10,221 nt of DNA from positions 1 to 10,221 of the forward strand of contig DQUB01000132.1 of the NCBI GenBank assembly GCA_015662475.1. The letters run 5' to 3'. Shown here piece by piece: positions 7,339 to 10,221 of the stretch (positions are counted from its first letter, which is position 1; each line of letters begins with the position of its first letter). The translations under genes were made by a program, and so were the position numbers. Source of the DNA: Pyrodictium sp. (GTDB lineage Archaea > Thermoproteota > Thermoprotei_A > Sulfolobales > Pyrodictiaceae). The notes beneath the pieces were generated by a model, which searched no databases, was not told the DNA's origin, and saw nothing but the letters and a program-made list of their open reading frames with translations.

Positions 7339-7469
7339 TGGTATAGGGGGTTATCGACTATCGCAGACAGACTAGCAGAAACCCCCACTTAGAATAGCTT
7401 GTCGACTGCTAGTCGCTGCTGAAGCTCATAGAATACGTCGAAGAACTGCAACATAGCAGGAGGGGGCAG
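7339..7469. promoter_or_regulatory. Divergent archaellum promoter region with inverted repeat
   Basis: This gap separates the minus-strand arlG-arlJ unit from the plus-strand arlF-arlH-arlI unit. A perfect 9-bp inverted repeat, GACTAGCAG (7370-7378) and CTGCTAGTC (7406-7414), is spaced 36 bp arm to arm, between three and four helical turns. For the minus strand the best TATA-like word is CCTATACC near 7342-7349. For the plus strand TTAGAAT near 7389-7395, lying between the two arms, is a weak candidate. A regulator bound to the arms could control both directions. The element assignments are by eye. Confidence 0.5.
7458..7466 (+). promoter_or_regulatory. Ribosome binding site AGGAGGGGG
   Basis: A strong purine-rich site; the AGGAGG part lies 6 bases before the ATG at 7470. 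It decides the start of the 277-residue gene and shows that its message has a leader rather than being leaderless. Confidence 0.65.
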
Positions 7470-8303
7470 ATGGGCATCTGGGCGTGCAACTGTCCTCTAT
7501 GTAGAGTGCTTGTACACCCAATACTAAGGCTTCTCGTTTCAGGCCAAGAGGTGGACAACGCGAGGAAGCCCCCCAAGCAAGATGTTGTGGTGGAAAGTGT
7601 GGAGAGCGAGAATCCAGATAGTGTAGAGCGTGGGGAGGAGGCTAGCCTTGACAAGAAAAGCTTATTGGAAGAGAGCAAGGCTGGCGGGAAAGAGAGTCGA
7701 GGTGGAGGGGGAGGTATTGAGGGTGGACAGCAGAGTGGGGACGTAGCACAGCGAGCAGATCATGGTAAGCAGCAACAAGCCATGCTAAACATTGTACAAA
7801 ACCCTGCTACTCTACCACAACTGCAAGAGCAGCTTGGGCAGAGAGATGTTAAGCCTGTAGTGCCGGAAGAGGTTAGGGAGAGAATTGAGAAGCTTGAGAA
7901 GGAGCTTGGAGAGCTTAGAAGTGAGCTTAAAGAAGCTCTTGAAAGCATATCTGAAGCGCTAATAGATGTTCGTGCGGCTGTTGTCGAGAATGTAAACCCG
8001 TTTTTCACGACAAATGGTGGCAAGCAAGTGCTCGACACTTTGGGCGCTAGTGTTGATGTCGAACATATAGTTGAGCTAATCAAAGCTCTCAACGAGGAGC
8101 TTGACAAGTTCGACATGGGAACCCTTGTGGAGCTAATAGATAGTCTTGCCGAATCAGGATCTATAGGTGAGGGAAGCGCTCGTGTGCTCAAAGCTCTTGT
8201 GAAAGCTGTTAGCGAGATGAAGAGGAAAGGCGTTAGTGTGGACGAGCAAATACGCTTGATAACCTTGCTCCTAAATAGAAAGGTTAAGAACAATAGAAGT
8301 TGA
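7470..8303 (+). CDS. Archaellum coiled-coil accessory protein (ArlX/ArlCDE-like)
   Basis: A 277-residue, mostly helical protein in the position of ArlX (Crenarchaeota) or ArlCDE (Euryarchaeota), the cytoplasmic parts around the archaellum motor. Residues 1-24 are only weakly hydrophobic (VLVHPILRLLV at 13-23) and contain a cysteine cluster, CNCPLC (6-11). Residues 28-105 are hydrophilic and Gly/Glu/Ser-rich, probably disordered. A coiled coil runs from about 132 to 172 and ends in ENVNPFF (173-179), which recalls the NPF-type motif near the start of ArlC/D/E domains. Residues about 195-272 form a compact helical C-terminal domain. Crenarchaeal ArlX normally begins with a clear membrane helix, which is not seen here. 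It is followed 19 bases later by arlF in the same operon. The family placement is inference from position and motif. Confidence 0.7.
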   Translation: MGIWACNCPLCRVLVHPILRLLVSGQEVDNARKPPKQDVVVESVESENPDSVERGEEASLDKKSLLEESKAGGKESRGGGGGIEGGQQSGDVAQRADHGKQQQAMLNIVQNPATLPQLQEQLGQRDVKPVVPEEVRERIEKLEKELGELRSELKEALESISEALIDVRAAVVENVNPFFTTNGGKQVLDTLGASVDVEHIVELIKALNEELDKFDMGTLVELIDSLAESGSIGEGSARVLKALVKAVSEMKRKGVSVDEQIRLITLLLNRKVKNNRS

Positions 8304-8322
8304 TTGGAGGATCCAAAACACC

Positions 8323-8838
8323 ATGGGCTTTGGAGCTGTTGCTGCAGGAGCTATAATAGCCTCAATACTCCTATTCATACTAGTTTTCACCTTGAACATC
8401 GCATGGACCAATCTTCAAGCTCTAGCCGATAGCCTGCACGAAGCTAGACTAGCTCTCCAAGTAAAACCACGTCTGATCATAGCCAATGTAACACTAAACA
8501 CAACTTCTAATACTGCATGTATGGTTGTGGAGAATAGAGGTCCCGTAGAAGCACTATTGTCCAATGGTACCATAATCATAGTAGACTATTACGATTCCTC
8601 TCTAGGGGGTAGAACCAGGTATGTAGTTGGGTACAGCGATGTTCTAGTGGAAGAGGTTCTAGTGGACAATGAGACTATTCCAATAGGCTCACAAGGCTAT
8701 ACACTAAGTTTAATGCCTAATTCAGCTGCAAAACTATGCTTCAACATACCATCTACACTCGACACTACATCTCCCATGATACTCGTTTTCTGCACTACAC
8801 GAGGTGCACATGCTTCACTCATAATTGTGCCGGGGTAG
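8323..8838 (+). CDS. arlF: Archaellum stator protein ArlF (FlaF)
   Basis: ArlF has one N-terminal membrane helix and an extracytoplasmic beta-sandwich domain that binds the S-layer and partners ArlG. At 171 residues it fits the family. The membrane helix covers about residues 5-28 and is followed by a helical linker (30-46). The strand-rich domain carries the family-like VVENRG (68-73) and IIIVDYYD (84-91). Sequons are present at N55, N59, N81, N116 and others. ATG at 8323 is preceded by GGAGGATCC (8306-8314), a good match to the archaeal anti-Shine-Dalgarno, though at a long spacing. It sits between the coiled-coil gene and arlH, the normal order, but its usual neighbour arlG is on the opposite strand. 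Confidence 0.88.
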   Translation: MGFGAVAAGAIIASILLFILVFTLNIAWTNLQALADSLHEARLALQVKPRLIIANVTLNTTSNTACMVVENRGPVEALLSNGTIIIVDYYDSSLGGRTRYVVGYSDVLVEEVLVDNETIPIGSQGYTLSLMPNSAAKLCFNIPSTLDTTSPMILVFCTTRGAHASLIIVPG

Positions 8839-8844
8839 AGGTGG
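8839..8844 (+). promoter_or_regulatory. Ribosome binding site GAGGTG of arlH
   Basis: GAGGTG immediately follows the arlF stop and lies 8 bases before the ATG at 8853. It argues for the ATG start of arlH over the in-frame GTG at 8841, which overlaps the site itself. Confidence 0.7.
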
Positions 8845-8852
8845 AGAAATAC

Positions 8853-9563
8853 ATGCTCCACATAGACCTCATCTCGACTGGAAACGAGGAGCTTGATACC
8901 AGGCTTGGAGGAGGCCTACCTACACCCAATCTACTGCTTGTTGAGGGTCCTAGAGGGTCTGGGAAAACCGTACTAGTACAGCAGATTGTCTACGGCGCTC
9001 TAAAAAGCGGTTATAGAGTGCTTGTTGTCTCGACAGAGCTTGGAGTTAGAGACTACCTCAACCAGTCTAAGATGGTTAGCTTGGATGTTAGGAAATGGTA
9101 TTTGAAGGGTATGCTGGAGATAGTAACTCCGTATAGTAGCAGGTTTAAGTGGAGTAGGGGGCTGATCGAATCTCTATCTGATAGGCTGACCACGTTCTTG
9201 GAGAGGTTTACGCAAGCCTTCAAAGTCGTTGCTATAGACTCTATAACGCCTTTTGCAGCCGATATGCGTGAGATTGAGCTTATGAACTTCTTTGTAGGGC
9301 TTAGAAGAGTTGCTTTGAGAGGAAAGCTTGTAATTGCAACACTACACTCAGACATTCTAAGCGAGAAGATTGTCACCAAACTGGTAGCGTTAGCTGATAG
9401 CTATTTCAGGCTAGGCTTTGCAGAGGTTGGTGGTAGGTCTGTACGAGTTATCAATGTTGTAAAGCTTAGAGGTACACCTGGTGTTCCAGAGTCAAGCATA
9501 GCTTTCGAAGTAGACCCATCTTTTGGTGTAAAGGTTGTACCTCTAGCTCTTGCCAAGGCTTGA
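8853..9563 (+). CDS. arlH: Archaellum ATP-binding protein ArlH (FlaH)
   Basis: A RecA/KaiC-type protein that binds ATP and docks on ArlI/ArlJ in the cytoplasm; the family is thought to regulate motor assembly or switching. From ATG 8853 it has 236 residues, the usual length. It opens with the KaiC-like STGNEELDTRLGGGLP (8-23). Walker A is GPRGSGKT (32-39) and Walker B is VVAIDS (125-130, Asp129). Next to it lies ITPFAADMRE, and the ATLHSD segment with the later VINVVKLRGTPG is also KaiC-like. Both Walker motifs look intact. The frame stays open upstream into arlF, but the GAGGTG site supports the ATG. The stop overlaps the ribosome site of arlI. Confidence 0.95.
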   Translation: MLHIDLISTGNEELDTRLGGGLPTPNLLLVEGPRGSGKTVLVQQIVYGALKSGYRVLVVSTELGVRDYLNQSKMVSLDVRKWYLKGMLEIVTPYSSRFKWSRGLIESLSDRLTTFLERFTQAFKVVAIDSITPFAADMREIELMNFFVGLRRVALRGKLVIATLHSDILSEKIVTKLVALADSYFRLGFAEVGGRSVRVINVVKLRGTPGVPESSIAFEVDPSFGVKVVPLALAKA

Positions 9564-9572
9564 GGAGAGACC

Positions 9573-10221
9573 ATGTCAATAGCTGTTACAAGAGGTGTTA
9601 TTGGTTCTCGACAAGCTGTTGGTCTTGACAAGCTGCTCAAAGAAGCTTCGAAAACACCTTATCTCGCCAGGTATCTTAGAGAGGTTGTCCCTAGGCTAGG
9701 CTACCCCGACTACTACGAGTTTGGCCCGCCAAGCGAGTTGAAAAAGGCGTCAAATGTTAACGTAATGTATCCTGTAGGCGGTGGAATATACATCCACGTG
9801 TACACACCTCCTGGAGGCTCTGAAACAGGATATCGTAGGTATGTTGCTATAGAGCCTCCAAAACCGCCTAGAGAGCTTGTGGAGGCTGTTGAGATTAAGA
9901 TTGCAGAGCTGATAGACGAGACAATGGTTGTTGAAAGCGATGAAGAGAAGAGAAACCTGCTCCTAAGACTGGTGGAACAGGTAACCGTTGTTGTAGACAC
10001 ACCGGTCGACTATAGAGCACAGCTGCTGAGAATCAACAAGGTTCGTAGAGTGATGGTGTATAGGGAGGACTACGAGTATCTAAAATACTATCTTGTGCGT
10101 GACAAGGTTGGCCTAGGACCTCTAGAGCCTCTCATTAGGGATCCCTTCATAGAGGATATCACGTGTGATGGTGTAGGCCCAATATACATCGTCCATAAGG
10201 TGTTTGGTCCTCTCGAAACAA
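9573..10221 (+). CDS. arlI: Archaellum motor ATPase ArlI (FlaI), 5' part
   Basis: ArlI is the type II/IV secretion superfamily ATPase that powers archaellum assembly and rotation on ArlJ. Only the first 216 codons are in the window; the frame is open to the edge. The visible part is the N-terminal half: a short helical start, then YPVGGGIYIHVYTPPGG, a charged helical region around residues 105-140, and the hallmark GLGPLEPLIRDPFIEDITCDG followed by PIYIVHK. The Walker A and B boxes of the C-terminal half lie beyond the edge. ATG at 9573 follows GAGGAGA (9562-9568), which overlaps the arlH stop, so arlH and arlI are coupled. What follows arlI cannot be seen; arlJ, its usual partner, is already on the minus strand of this window. 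Confidence 0.95.
   Translation, partial: MSIAVTRGVIGSRQAVGLDKLLKEASKTPYLARYLREVVPRLGYPDYYEFGPPSELKKASNVNVMYPVGGGIYIHVYTPPGGSETGYRRYVAIEPPKPPRELVEAVEIKIAELIDETMVVESDEEKRNLLLRLVEQVTVVVDTPVDYRAQLLRINKVRRVMVYREDYEYLKYYLVRDKVGLGPLEPLIRDPFIEDITCDGVGPIYIVHKVFGPLET

Noticed and set aside
7760..8293. 177-residue minus-strand reading frame opposite the coiled-coil gene
   Set aside because: Very Ser/Leu/Thr-rich, as expected for the antisense of a Lys/Glu-rich coiled coil; no ribosome site.
8736..8852. Longer N-terminus for ArlH
   Set aside because: The extension overlaps arlF in another frame and does not resemble the family, while GAGGTG at 8839-8844 marks the ATG at 8853.
1..10221. Frequent CTAG tetranucleotides as a special signal
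   Set aside because: They occur evenly inside clear genes as well as between them, so they look like general base usage of this genome rather than a local element.

Overview
The window is archaeal and most likely from a thermophilic Thermoproteota (crenarchaeal) lineage such as Desulfurococcales. The evidence is a recognisable archaellum (archaeal flagellum) gene set, GAGGTG/GGAGG-type ribosome binding sites, TATA-like promoters, use of GTG and TTG starts, strong preference for AGA/AGG and ATA codons, and membrane-anchored winged-helix proteins typical of archaea. The species cannot be named from the sequence alone.

Layout. Bases 1-1101 hold no gene I can support; they carry several short perfect inverted repeats. 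From about 1102 to 7257 everything real reads on the minus strand. In transcription order from the middle outward these are arlG, arlJ, a 627-residue surface protein with Ig-like segments and one C-terminal membrane anchor, and a 132-residue membrane-tethered winged-helix protein. Then, behind its own TATA-like promoter, comes a 320-residue protein with two winged-helix regions and a C-terminal pair of membrane helices (an ArnR-like layout), and last a 137-residue orphan. From 7470 to the right edge the genes read on the plus strand: a 277-residue coiled-coil protein in the place of ArlX/ArlCDE, then arlF, arlH and the first 216 codons of arlI, which runs off the window.

How it works together. 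ArlI (ATPase), ArlJ (membrane platform) and ArlH (ATP-binding regulator) form the archaellum motor. ArlF and ArlG are the pseudoperiplasmic stator pair. The 277-residue protein is the likely cytoplasmic scaffold. Here the set is split into two divergent units around a 131-212 bp control region (depending on the arlG start) with a 9-bp perfect inverted repeat, and arlI and arlJ, usually neighbours, are on opposite strands. No archaellin (arlB) gene is visible.

The most interesting part is the regulatory and surface cargo downstream of arlJ. An extracellular Ig-like protein is followed two bases later by a membrane-tethered DNA-binding protein, and next to these lies a second membrane-bound winged-helix protein of ArnR-like topology. 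My inference is that this is a local envelope-to-promoter control module for motility; the sequence shows the parts but not the function.
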